Shown here: one piece after another, positions 27,075-39,182 of the stretch | Position numbering within the stretch: the stretch's first letter is position 1 | How the letters are laid out: every line of letters starts with the position of its first letter | Source of the DNA: Acanthaster planci | Taxonomy: Eukaryota > Echinodermata > Asteroidea > Valvatida > Acanthasteridae | Reading direction: 5' to 3' | NCBI RefSeq assembly: GCF_001949145.1 | Contig: NW_019091363.1 | Location: 666,403-730,402 of the forward strand | Length of the DNA: 64,000 nucleotides | Notes under the pieces: generated by a model | The model's database searches: none | Told to the model about the DNA's origin: nothing | Seen by the model: the letters and a program-made list of their open reading frames with translations, nothing else | Program-made: the position numbers and the translations under genes

Positions 27075-27642
27075 CCCTTGTAAAACACCGCCTGATCGCC
27101 CAGGAAGGACCTCACAGCACTCTCACCCGTCAGAAGCTATGCAACCATCACTCCCGCAAGTTCTTGCTACCAACTTACAGCTTCTCAAACCTTCCTGCAC
27201 AACAAGAAGCCGTATCGCTTTGCGACTTGGCGTTGCCAAATTGGCCTGCACAAATATTAGGTGAGGGGAGCACTCTGCGGGTACTCTCCCACCCTCTGGG
27301 TCATGTGGCTGGAGAATCAAGTGGCAGAACGAAGAGCCAGACGACTTAGCCAGCAACTTGACTACCCTGCAGTATCAGACTTATGATGCTGATAATCTCG
27401 CCCAGCTGCTACTTCAAATAGGTAAAAGGCACCTGGCCGAAGTCCTCCTGTCGCTGCTCCAAGATGTTGAAAACGGCAGAGAGGAGAACTATTACCTGCT
27501 GCTGGGGCTTCACTATTTAACCCATAGCTTGGGCAAGGAGGCCTTTCTTGGTGCAACTTATACTTTCTTGGTAATTTATGTCTCTGCGAAAGTTGGAGAC
27601 TCGGACTTTGGGCCTACCCAAGAGCACCCAAACGTGTTTTAA

Positions 27643-30600
27643 TTCCAAACACAAAACTTCAAAGTGAACTTCGACGATTGATTTGCAGTTCCGTGGTCAA
27701 AAGAGGAATCCCCATTAATTCTTACCAAACGTTCCCTTTGTCTCATGACAGTTAAACCATATCAAATTACCAAGGTGCCTTTCTTTTACATGCAATAGAG
27801 AAAGGTTTCAGATTTTTCTTTAGCGTTCTTCTGATTGTCTAGAGTTGCGCGCACATTTTGTGTCCCAAGTGGCACTTGATGTCACAATTACGTACGTCCG
27901 CGCCATCCAAGTTATGATGCAGTGATCTCACGTGGGTGGTCAGTGAGATCACGTGGTTTGCATTTCAAATAACCTTTCCTCTAAGACTAAGAGGGGCGGT
28001 GCAAGTTTGTATGTTTAACAATTATTAGTTATCCAAATCGATCAATTGCTCGCAGGCAAACAATTATTCGAAACTTCTTCTGAGTAAAGTTGCTCATCTG
28101 AACATGATCTTTGACGCCATCGTCAGTTTTTTTTATCCATTTCAAGCGTTTAAGCAGGTGCCACTAATGGAATTTTGTTAATAAAACTAAGGTAGTTTCC
28201 AATTCGATATGTTGCTTCGCACACTTTTTCAGAAAAAGAAAACGGATCAAACACTCGACTCTCAATGTATAGCGTCATTATAATTAGCTTCACACAGACT
28301 GCATTGGGTTGCGAATGGTGAATATCTGTTGGCATTTGGGTATGTATCAATATTCTGACGAGAATATGTACATGAACAGCGCTTTCTATATTGCCTTGTC
28401 TGTAGTCCTTGTGTGAAGTGGTGATTTACGTCAGCAGTTGTTATGGGAATGGGGAGGTGTGCTTAATAATTCATGTGATCCAACACCAGATAAAAGACGC
28501 TAGAGAGGCACGAATAGCCAAAAATGGCTGGAAAGCTGGATTTTTTTGGTAATGTATCAGCCTCATGGTACGTAATAGCTACTGGATCTCGAAAGAAATT
28601 TATTCTCAGCAGAAAGTCAAAGCAATGAAGGTTAGCCAGACATTATGGGTTTAATTTTAATCGGCGTTTTGTATTTGTATGGGTATCCTGAGGGACAGAC
28701 GTCTATTTTATTAAACAGTTTACTGTGGGTGTAATTTGGTGTTGATCATCACTGCTCGGAACTGTTGCCATACACAGAAAACTTAATATGTACCTGATTT
28801 CTAGATCCTAAATATCTTAAGTAAATAAACCCTTAATCAACCAGACCGCTCTGTCAGCAGTTTTGCAAATACTGATTCAACCCAGTGGACGAAAAAAAAA
28901 GAGACCCTGTACAACAACATTTTGCAGACAGGGGATGGGAACTTATGAAGGCAAGGATATCATCTAGAGACTGAGGTTTGGAAAAGTGAAATAGGCAACC
29001 AAATGAGGGTGGATAGTCCTGTAATCTCGGGAGAATCAGTCCGAGTCGCTGTGACACTACTAGTCTTTTAAAAGCTTATATCAAGTTTGGACTTCGGAAG
29101 CGAGATTACATTAACATCAGAACTAGGCAGTGACAGTGTCTGTCTGTGCTGAGGTCGATTGCATGGGAGGTTGTAAGACAGACGGCTATTTATATCCAAA
29201 GACGGTTGTAAGTTGGCTAAAAGCCCGCCCGTAGTGTCGATCCCAGTGTTCAGTGCAGGCCCTGCAGCTAAACGCTGCCTGACGCTATTGGTCGGAGATC
29301 GATCAACGACAAGGGCTGGTGTAGTTTAGTCCTCCCTTTCACCCTAAGATTCTCGAGAAATGGTCGCCACAAAAAAGTCGTTTAAACGGACGGACAAATA
29401 GATTTCCTTCCCTTTGATGCAGCTGGGCGAGGGGTCTTAATTCGTCGGTTTCTCTTTTGCTCTCTGAAATGTCTAAAAGCCTCTTATTGTGAGGAAGTGC
29501 TTTTCTAGCCGGCTGTGACACGGTCTTCTTAGAGAAAAGTTGGATGTCAAATGACAGAGGCTTAATGGATGAAGTACTGGCCGGTTGTGATAATTCTGTT
29601 TATTGATGTTTTGTTTGCGGTTTTGATCGTGCATGCTGCCCACCATCGGCACTTTATACCGCGTGGCAATTTATCAACAGTTGCACTTCCCACGGCATTT
29701 GCAGCAGCTTGATTAGATTTGGCGAGTGATAAACGGCCCTTGTTGCAGTACGTTAGAGATCATCATCGCTGATCCTGAAGTTGTACAAAGGCTTGAGTTG
29801 AGAGTTTTCTTCTGAAGCCGAGTATAGCTTGTACATTATCGCAGATACTAGATCACAGGAAATGCGCTAGGACGGTATCTAAACCCGCAAACTTTAGGCT
29901 TTTCTGAATTTTGGTGTTGGCAGGTTGTGTACTAGCTCTTGGCTATCCAGACTATTATTCTGAAATTTTAGAGAATTAGTTTAGTTATTAGACTCTGGCT
30001 GTAAATTTGTAAATTCCCAGGCAAAATGAGCTGCAATGCTTGAAAACTACGATTGTAATTTGATATACTGTAATTTTGTAAAGTATCTGTATTACATTGC
30101 ACCTCTTGTCCAGTATTGATAACACCAAGAAATGAAATAACACCAAACCCTCCATTATTTCGCAGTGTATTAAAATGCGATGTCGGTTACATCAGTTGTT
30201 AATGATTTTATGGATACCTTCAGCTAGCCTACTACAGAAGTTTTGTGGATATCTGGACAGAATATCAAACTATCTGGCAAACCAGCAAATTGTTTCCAAG
30301 TTTCTGGAGGAACCTATGATGGTTTAATTGGAGCTCCACGCTTCATTGGACACCCTGTTTATGTACATACATATATATGCCAAACACTTTGACAGTAAAT
30401 CTCCTGGAGATTTAACAGAGCATTAAAAAATCACTTAAATTAGAAACTAATAGCAAAAATGTTTTAATGGTATTTTCTGAAGAAAGAACTGAACAAAGTC
30501 AGACATCCTGACACTTCTTGCCGTCGAGACCATATTTGTGCATACGTGAATAATTATGAATTTATTTGTAAAGATGTCTATTGTTGATATAAGTATAGCG

Positions 30601-30680
30601 ACTAATCTGTGCAGGAACGCATGGTTAAAATCAGTAATGCGCAAAAACCAAAAGGCTCCCACCAGTGTGCTAGGCGAATG
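27643..30680. other. Non-coding stretch, nothing recognised
   Basis: No recognisable coding frame. Around 27927-27957 two CACGTG E-box cores lie about 25 bases apart in a repeated GATCTCACGTGG-like context, possibly regulatory but equally explained by a small local repeat. Confidence 0.45.
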
Positions 30681-31213
30681 TTAGACTTTACTCAAGTCGG
30701 GATCTCTGTGACATCTTCGTTTCTGTTTTGGATACATGTGGAGACTGCTCACCGTTACTAGCTTTGCGCCCTCTTGTTCACTTATTACTATGAGTTCAGT
30801 TCAGAAATGTTGACTTGACGAATCTGCCAACCGTTTTTACGCAGCGAATGGACTCATCTACCAAAAAGTGGTAGCTGCCAATCACATTGCCGTACTTGTT
30901 TTCCTATGAACGAGTCTACAAGTCTGACTACTTTGGTGGAAATTCCCTATACATGATGCAAGATTATGTCGTTCATATGCAATTATGAATAACTACATAT
31001 CACCGACGGGGGTCCGATTGGCTTATCCGTCAAGTCGGACTTACTGACCGGTGACGTATGACATGCGTCGTACAACAAAGGCTATCAAATGAGGGCGCTG
31101 TATAAGAGTTTTGCGAGCTGCCGCGCCCAGCGCGACGATCGTGTAGTGCGTACCAATTGCTGGGATGGCTGACTAGGGCAGAGCAAACGTAAGTCCGACT
31201 TGATTCAAGCCTA
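30681..31213. mobile_element. hAT-like non-autonomous element, copy B, with internal extra block
   Basis: The terminal arms are TTAGACTTTACTCAAGTCGG on the left and the complement of TAGGCTTGAATCAAGTCGGA on the right. The flanks are GGCGAATG (30673-30680) and GGCGAACG (31214-31221), an 8-bp target duplication with one mismatch; 8 bp is characteristic of hAT transposons. The body matches the reverse complement of 36314-36605 (for example TATGAGTTCAGTTCAGAAAT and AATGAGGGCGC). It carries about 250 bp that the other copy lacks. No transposase is encoded. Confidence 0.85.
30809..31040. repeat. Foldback block inside the hAT-like copy
   Basis: The ends are GACTTGACGAATCTGCC on the left and the complement of GACTTGACGGATAAGCC on the right, so the extra block of copy B is itself an inverted-repeat structure. 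It is either a nested insertion or part of a longer master element lost from the copy at 36314. A related direct match (CGTCAAGTC then ACCGGTGA) reappears just outside at about 31219-31255. Confidence 0.6.
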
Positions 31214-34200
31214 GGCGAACGTCAAGTCAGACTTTCTCTTCGTCACCGGTGAATGGGTGCATTCGTTGTAGGCGTTCATGATTTCACTCGGGTTTAACCT
31301 CGTCCCCACCGTCTCGCTTGTTTGACACAGCAGGCGCGGCCTCTTCCAAGGTCAGGGTAGCCTCGTGTGAGCTAATCGAACGCACCCATTTCGAGCATAA
31401 GCTATTTCTGGCTTTAAGTTGCTCAAGCACTGGCTGCCACGATTTTCAGTGGTGTTTCCTTTTAAACCTCCTGTTCTCGTTATTAACCCGAACCAAGGAA
31501 GCTGCACACAGTATGAGTTCTTGCACCAAAACCTTGTACTCGTCACTTTTGTACGTTTATTTTACATTAATTTACCTAATATTTACACCTAAACAAGAAA
31601 CAACGAGATAACATGCAAACAGAAACTACAATGAGGCTTTTTAAAACTTGTTTTGAGATGAAGACCGTCAGTTTCTCCGCAGGGGAAACAAATCGACTTT
31701 CTCCCTGCGGTGCAAGAATAACAGTGGACGGGAAAACGTCGTTGTAAAGATAATACCTGTGCGGTATGTACGGCGCCTTAAACCGGATTTTTGCAGGATC
31801 AGCAACGATCTTCTTGCAACGATAAGCTCTGAAGACCAGGAAAGATTTCTTTTGCTTGAGCTGCACATCTCAGCTCACTGGGGAGTTGTTAGACAAGCGC
31901 TCCCGCCCACAGGAAGCGGAAACTAAGCGTGATTATTTCCAATTACCTTGTACAGCGGTTGTTCCGGCGCATGCATTCCGGTCAACGGAAACGGGTTCCG
32001 GCCTCGGTCGGAGGATAGCGAAAGAACTGCCCGCGGCAGGGTCTATATTCCCCGTTTGTTTCAGCTAATGGCTTTGCATGGAATGATATTTTTTTTTTAC
32101 AATGCTCATATAGATACTTGGGTATATATTCATTACTAAGTAGCGCAGCGACAGAGCAAGTATTGTGATGTGATTTATCAGGCGCTGAGTAATGCTGACT
32201 TCTAAACCACTTTTAAATTTCAAAATAACATTGGGGAATAATATTACTTATTCAGAGAATGTCATTGGAAATCAATGATCTTCGTATCATTCGCGAAATC
32301 AGTCTGGCAGTGAAAGGTACGTCACTCTCCTCAGAGGAATGCGGAAACACTGTTGAAAACGACTACAAGCATGACCTGAAAACGATACAAGTATCGTCAA
32401 TGCCATCATGGCACATTCCATATTAATTGTATTAAAGAAGTTTTAAAGAACAGAGCATATAGTCAGAAGATTGGGTGAGGATGGACAGGTACAGAAACTT
32501 TTCTCTAAAATGTCGTTACAGCTCTTTGTCTTTCCAAAAAAGTAGATTTGTAACATTATTTTCAGTCCAACAGGGATACGTAGGCATATGATAGTTTCTG
32601 CAACGAAACGCTGCGAAAATGACTGCTTTGAATGTCACCAAGAATGGCACGAAAAGCTTCTTTGACTGGTACCCTGCTTAATATATCCAGCGACGTTAAC
32701 ACCGATTTTGAAACTTTTCAGTCCCTACGGGACTCTATTACTTTCTGAGATGATAAAGTTTTGTCCTGGGATTTCCTTACACCTCTTAAACTGAACATTT
32801 CTTCTGTGTCTTCTTCCCCCCCTAGTTCATCTGTAATTGATAGATAGGGCTAGGAATATATTCATCTTACCAGATCAACGAAACTGAAACCTGCTGATTG
32901 CTCGTGTATTTTGAATTCGAGTGTATCAATGGTGACATCCACGGGCCGTTTCTATCGTGTTGAGTTCCCCTGGAAAAAATACAGTGGAAGTGAGCAGTAG
33001 TTTAGCATTGGTACCTTCGTGCTCTTACATGATTGGGGATTTTATGACGGAATTGGGGGTATTATTAAACGAAAGACGTCCGGGCAATGTTGAGAGATAG
33101 GGTGTAATTAGGCACATTCTGCCTGAAATTATGTACATGTTGTAATTTCGTAGGCTGCTGACTTCTTTAATCTAAACCCTGTACTTGGGTACGTCTCTCT
33201 GCCTAGTAACCCCCAGAGTTACAGGAAAGGGTGCATTGAATTACCCTTTTGTATTCTGCATCTTTTCCTTCGCTGCAACATTTTTATGGCGTGCACTGAT
33301 CGTAAATGTATGGTCAGAGTTGAGCCCATGCTTTCCGCGTGCACCATAACCTCGATGGAATGGTGTCGGCAATTTGCAACAACCGATTCCTTTTTGAGAT
33401 TTCATACAGCAGCTTGAATCGGTTCCTTGTGATTCCTGTTAGTCTGTTTGTAGAAAAACATTTCCTTTCACGTTTCAGTTTTCTTATTGCCGCTAACCTC
33501 AACAACGCCATGCACGTCGGTTCCATCTGCTCATTATTGAAGGGCCCCGAGCTTAAGGAAAGACAAAAGTCAGCGAACCGCTGTAACTTGTTCTCATCGC
33601 ACGAACTCTACTACTCTACTACTTTTCCTGTATTCATCTAATCTTAGTTCGACCATAATCTATGAATATACCCCCTCCCCCCAAAATGCTGCGTAGTCTA
33701 TTATTTTCTTGTATGAAACTTGTGGCCAGCTCTATCATTTTAATCAGTTTCACTGAATTGATGGACGTCGTTTATTTTGTCAAAATGTCTCTATAAAGAG
33801 TGAAGTAGTACTTCACTTATTGCTATCATTAGGCCAGCCAAATTTCGCATTCTGTATTATCTTATAGGACCCACGCGATGTCACTTGTCTGATGTCTGAT
33901 TCAAATACTGGTGATGCTCCTTTGTACCACATGTAACATTATTTCCAACCGTAAGTGTGCCATTGTACGAATTCAAGGAGATTGTGTAGTGACATATTCC
34001 CAAGTAAAATGCACTTCAAGTTCTCTTTAAGGGTATTTCTAATTATAAACCACACTTTCTGAAGTTTCGCGAAGGAAACTAATACATGACATTTTTTTTG
34101 CTAATGAGCCCAATCGCTTTAATAACCATTTTTCTGGACGTTGTGTGCTGAGCAGCTGTGCTACATCCTCATATCCCGTCACAGACAAGAAGGTATATTG

Positions 34201-36043
34201 GGCATCATGGACGCCAGGAAGTGTGTGCACCGTCAGAATATTCCGTAGACACGACGCACCAGGCGAAGACATCTCTAGGTAAACATTGCTCTCATGAAAT
34301 TCAGGATTAGGGCAAGAGTGGTTTGATATAACACCTTAAATGTTAAATGCTTTCACTGCAGATGCCACAAACGAGGTGTTGATTTTTGAAAGCAAACGGT
34401 CCTTTGACAGGTGCGGATCCAGGTTTTTTTTGCGGGGGGGTCGTACAAGGCGGCCTACCAAATGTATTTGTCGCCGTTGGTGAAGCCATTAAATTTTAAT
34501 CTCTTTGTACTTAGCCGTGCACGCATAATAAGACCCTTATAGGCTCCTAAAATTAATAATTAAAACTTATTTTAAGTGCATACCAAATAACCTTGTTTCC
34601 TGGATGAATATGGTTGAAAAATTGATGAGTAAGGCACATTGTTATCGATGTAAATGCAAGACTTGAGCCCCCGGCATTTCATTAAACAGAACATAGTCAT
34701 CTGAGAACCAAGCACAGACACATTCATACATTGCATACACGTCATTTAGGCTTTGGTCCCAATTTGCTCTTTTTTAATTAACAAATGTTTTCTTTGTTAT
34801 CAGGGCGGGATGATCGAACCCGTATACGTGTCGGTAGGAAAAACAGGCATGTCGGAAAAACTACATCCAAGGCCTCATTACCAATTCATCAAATCTTGCA
34901 TATTTTGCAGAAAATACAAATAGTGAAGGTGAAAAATACTGAGGCACACTAGTCATCCATGTTTTTGCGCCTTCGAGGCAGCTGCTCCACGGGATCGTTT
35001 ATTCGCCCGTGCTTAACCCCGTAAATTATTGAATCGTCGCGAGGGCATTAGGCCTAGAACTGCCCCCCCCCAACATCGGCGATGCCAATCATCAGTACCC
35101 CCTGAGACGTGGAGATCAAGGTGAGATAACCTGAAGGCCACCGCTAGGGCCGGTTCGAAACGTCCTCCTCGCTAATTAATCATAATTGACTGACTCTATG
35201 TGCCAGGTGCTCTGCCGCGTCTTCTGTGCACCTGATACCCGTCTCTTGGCTGACTTCCAGCCAGCCACGTGCGATCTCGATATCCCGGGTGTTATAGGAG
35301 TTGGGACAAACCCACGACGAACATGGGATGAAAGTAGTTGGACGACATGCAATACTCTACGGAGGTAGATTTCATTCTCCTTGTTTGAGCAAGGATGAGA
35401 AAATGTGATTTCTGGGGAGCAGGAAGTGGAAAGATTTTCGTTGAAATTTCAAGCAGGCGGGCAGGGGAATCAGCTTCTTCAGTATTGAAAGTTGTAAATG
35501 ACAACTTTCATCTTGCCTTGTACAAGGCTTTTGTCATCCGCACTTCGTAACTGACCAGTAGGGCTGTTACCCTTACTTGACATGATCTGCAAAATAGCAA
35601 ACTGTAGTTAAGTTACACTATGGCGTATTGGCGGTTTATGATGAACGCCTTGGCCAGGGCTTTCATCATCTCTCCGTCGATGCAAGTGTCACCATATGGA
35701 CTCTACCACCTTGCTCGCTTGCGCCATCTGCATTGTCGTCGAAATGATAAAACGTTGACATTTCCATGGTTATCGCTGGCTACCGTTGATGTTTTAATAT
35801 TAATGTTTAGTGGTTGTGTAATGACGTGGAAGCCAGGGAATTACCATCCTCTGTACAGTTTTGCACAATCTCCGTGACTTGTAAATTATAGGAAGTAAGA
35901 ATGCTGAGACCATAACCAATTATAAAGTAGCACCATTTTCTACTTCTCTAACAGATTATTACTCGCTTATTATTTATTTTATTATTAACATGAAAGATCC
36001 ACTCTTATTGATTTTTTTAGTAATAGCTGCCAAGGTTCGTGGC
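31214..36043. other. Long non-coding stretch
   Basis: No recognisable gene. A GC-richer section around 31300-32060 holds several overlapping open frames on both strands without recognisable features. A GGATCCAG plus poly-G element remnant lies near 34418-34441. Nothing resembling a tRNA cloverleaf could be confirmed at the TTCGA-containing sites near 34807 and 35150. Confidence 0.45.
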
Positions 36044-36282
36044 CACTGATCTTTATATACTGGATAGGCAGCTCTGCTCTGCGAACTGAAGCAACTGCAC
36101 AGCCATCTTACTGTCTTAGGCTATTCAGTACAATGGCAATTTCCAATTCACTGGCTTTAGCGCTGTGCATGAATGCACTTTACTGAATGGACTGAAGTTG
36201 GAGGCCATTGTATTGAATATCCTATCCGCGGTCACATGGGCATTAACTGCTGAGCTGCCTATCCAGTGTATAGAGATCAGTG
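36044..36282. mobile_element. Foldback element, folding over most of its length
   Basis: The terminal arms are CACTGATCTTTATATACTGG and the complement of CACTGATCTCTATACACTGG, both continuing into ATAGGCAGCTC. An inner pair (TATTCAGTACAATGGC against the complement of TATTCAATACAATGGC) shows that most of the 239 bp can form one hairpin. It ends only about 30 bp from the hAT-like element at 36314. Non-coding. Confidence 0.88.
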
Positions 36283-36313
36283 TTCTTGACTCGTGATCAG
36301 AGCAGGTTGGAAT

Positions 36314-36605
36314 CTACACTTGAATCAAGTCGGACTTGCGTTGCTCTTTCCTGGTCAGCCATCCCTTCAGCCGGTACGGTACGCACCACACGGTCGTCGC
36401 GCTCTCCCCGGCAGAGCAGCTGACATAACCCTTATAAGGCGCCCTCATTTTATAGTCTTTATTGTACAATGTGGAATTTCTGAACTGAACTCATAGTAAT
36501 AAGAGGACACAAGAGGGCGCGAAGCAAGCAACGGCGCGCGGTCTCGATATTAATTCCAAGCAGAAACGAAGACATCAATGAGATCCCGACTTGAGTCAAG
36601 TCTAG
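36314..36605. mobile_element. hAT-like non-autonomous element, copy A
   Basis: The terminal arms are CTACACTTGAATCAAGTCGG and the complement of CTAGACTTGACTCAAGTCGG. The flanks carry TTGGAATC on both sides (36307-36314 and 36606-36613), a perfect 7-8 bp target duplication. In reverse orientation the body aligns with 30681-31213 except for that copy's internal block. It encodes no transposase, so it would need a hAT enzyme supplied elsewhere. Confidence 0.9.
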
Positions 36606-37603
36606 TTGGAATCCAGCTTCTTGCCATTCCCCATACAAGTTGAGGGCTTGGGCAAGTCAACATACCTGTTTGCCTCTTTCCATCATGGGTATGAATGGGT
36701 AGGCCCACATATATTATCCAGGAAGTAGGCCTGTACCGCCCCGATTCGTCCTGCTAGGGAGGAATAGGAAATTTATTGGTCGCTTCATGCCACGGCAGAT
36801 TTTCCTTGCTTGCTTGATCATGACAAGTTGACGATAGTCGTCGATCTCTTCGTTAGCAAGATTTAATACCTGCTACGACATGTTCCAGACAAGTCACAGA
36901 CGAGACAGTGTATAATGTCTGTGGAAATTTCATGCTTATACCCTGGGTGACTGACACAGGCAGTTCGCGCCTGCTGCCTGTTGATCCTACTCGCGTGGAA
37001 GCCATTTTGTTCCCCATTCCCAGAATCTGTTTTATATACATGTATTGCTATCTGTCTCATGTAGGATGACACCAGACTATTTTCTAATTTCTCTGTATTC
37101 CCAGCCTCTCTTTCTAAATTTTTTGTATATATAATCATAAGATTGGAAATGATTCATTAGCGTAGACAAGTGCTAATTCGTCTTGAAATTTTATTTCATT
37201 GCTTTTATTTGTACTTTTAACATTTAAAAATGAAGAGTTATCCTCGCTTTTATTGCCCATGATCATGGCTTCGCATACGACTTTGTATACCTGCCTGGTC
37301 GTGCGCTTTCACGGTTAAGCCATGTGGTTGATCAAACATGTATTAGCTGTAGTAGCGTGGGCTGAAAGTCAATACTAAGCACATTAGCTCCAGTACATTC
37401 CGTTTATTAATCATGCAATCTGAACATGCCTAATTCATGATAGGCAGGCTCTTCTAGTAAGCGAACATAAATAACAAACCAGGGTCGATGAGAACACCAG
37501 ATGTTTTTTTCGGGTGCAGTCAATCAAAGTGCAGATCGGGGCTCTGTTTCCTCTGACGTGGCAAGTGTGTTTTTTTTTAAATAATTATTAGTTCCTGACA
37601 AGC

Positions 37604-37785
37604 TCATATGAAACAAGATATGAGACGGGGAGGACCCCCCTGCTTTGTTTTGGTCATTGTTTCACTAGAATCTGAGGAATTCTTTTCAGACACGGGGGGG
37701 GTGTTAGGTAACAATAGTCTATTGTGTGTATAGGGATGGGACATGTTGGGGGCACCGCTTGGTCTCATTTCTTGCTGGATATAGA
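37604..37785. mobile_element. Small inverted-repeat element, family D copy 1
   Basis: It matches the reverse complement of the insert at 56571-56754: CATATGAAACAAGATATGAG, GGTCATTGTTT, GTTAGGTAACAATAGTCTA and GTGTATAGGGAT all occur in the same order in both. The ends carry the CAAGATATG-like inverted repeat (37614 and the complement near 37774). A poly-G run (37695-37703) is where the copies diverge most. Confidence 0.85.
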
Positions 37786-38042
37786 CAAGCCTAATTAATA
37801 ATTATACCGACGATCTGTGAAGTTTGCAAGCAGAGCACCACAGCACAGTGATCTATTATGCATGTGCACCTCTGGTCAGTGGTAATCTTTCCATGAGTGT
37901 ACGTGCATGACGAAGAAAGAAATACTTGGAACATTGTGAATGATACCATAGGTGAAGGGCAAGAACGGAAACTTTTCTTGCTTTTATACGCCTATTGGAA
38001 CTTTAAAAATTATTGATCTGTTTCCATTGGAAGGCTGCCAGA

Positions 38043-38528
38043 GGTCGAGTTCGGGCTGCCAGTTTGTTTACCCAGGTCTCGAGTTCTTGCACTTGAACGG
38101 CGGGAACACGACCCAAGAACACTGTCTTTGGAACAAGATCACTGTTTGTGGAACAAGATACCACACCACCTCCTCGCTGGGGTTTAGAATGAACATATAC
38201 ATGGAAAAACACGAGATTTGGAGTTTGAAAAGCTGCAAAGATAAGTGAGATGGCCGACAAAGCCCAAGACTATGAAAACGTTTTGTAAAATTAACCTTAA
38301 TAGAAACGAATCTCCTTTTTAAAACAGGAAATGGTGCAGCCCAGAAATCCAAATATAAACCCTTGAAGCAGTACATAGACGGGACGCCACCATGCTGCAT
38401 GGCGCTCGATCGTCACAAATAATACCAGCGAAAACCGGTTGTACATTCCTGGCGTTCGATCGGGCGACCCACGAACAACAAATCGAAATGTTCGTGAACA
38501 AACGGGAACACGCTGCCCGACCTCAGCC
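38043..38528. mobile_element. MITE-like DNA element, family C copy 1
   Basis: The ends are GGTCGAGTTCGGGCTGCC and the complement of GGCTGAGGTCGGGCAGC, flanked by AGA on both sides (38040-38042 and 38529-38531). The body shares GAACGGCGGGAACAC, CAAGAACACTG, AACAACAAATCGA and an AAAACACGAGATTT-like section with 42456-42924. It is 486 bp and non-coding. A 3-bp duplication fits several DNA transposon groups including PIF/Harbinger, but AGA is not the usual TWA target. Confidence 0.88.
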
Positions 38529-38688
38529 AGAGACTCAGAAACAGCATTGTAAAGATTTGCTTTAAGCATCAAATCCAACTCAGATTTTCAGCAAATGACC
38601 CCTTCCAGTTTACACTTAACTAATAACTTAACTATTAATATATCGAATCGTTATTCTCGAATCTCGTAGGGGGCGGTAATCATTTCGC

Positions 38689-39182
38689 CAGCGCTTGAAC
38701 AGGGCGTTGAGAAGGACTAATGGCTTTGCACAGATTGTAGTGAAAGAAATACGTCACACGACGGGGTCGCAGCCAACAACGCGTAGAGTGGGTATATTTT
38801 TTTGCCAGGCGTGCGATCTCGCTCAATACGTTACAAGAGTGGTGGTTGTCAATTTGATATATTTCCTTTTCTTCCTCATTGCTGAAAATATTCTTACTAC
38901 ACTTAATTTGTTCATCTAAAATTGGTCAAGATAAAATATGTTGAAATATTCCGTCAGAAGACCAGTGATCAGCGATACATAGAAGATAAATTACCAAACT
39001 GTGGTTGTACCAAGACCATATTTTATCATACAACCGAAACATTGCCCTGCCATTGGCGAACAAAAAAATTAAATAACGCTTCGCTAACAGGAGGTGACAA
39101 CCTCGCGGTCGCAGGTCGTGTACAATATAGCCAATCACAGTGCAAAGCCAGCAACTCTTCGTAGCCCCCTGTTTGGGCGGTG
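38689..39182. mobile_element. Long terminal inverted-repeat DNA element (about 490 bp)
   Basis: The left arm (CAGCGCTTGAACAGGGCGTT onward) matches the reverse complement of the right arm (CACCGCCCAAACAGGGGGCT onward). The arms share TGGCTTTGCAC, a CGACSGGGTCGCAG/CGACCTGCGACC segment and a TTTTTTTG-CGCCA segment, so they exceed 100 bp but are diverged. Non-coding. No target duplication recognised. Confidence 0.75.

Larger units (their letters stand above)
23890..27356 (-). mobile_element. Near-complete, disabled APE-type LINE (non-LTR retrotransposon)
   Basis: Read on the minus strand, the order is a possible 5' region (27356-27075), apurinic-type endonuclease (27074 to about 26200), linker, reverse transcriptase (about 25600-24800), and a C-terminal region ending near 23890. 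This is the normal layout of an APE-class LINE, which nicks target DNA and copies its own RNA there. The frame is broken several times, so it is inactive. The C-terminal pattern (LQWSSHVVRM, then a G-K-L-I-K-G segment and K-D-C-L) is widespread in LINEs of aquatic invertebrates. I cannot place it in a clade with certainty. The 3' limit is approximate; no poly(A) tail or target duplication was identified. Confidence 0.9.

Noticed and set aside
34800-35165. TTCGA-containing sites resembling a tRNA T-loop
   Set aside because: The flanking stems do not pair and no anticodon arm or acceptor stem could be drawn.
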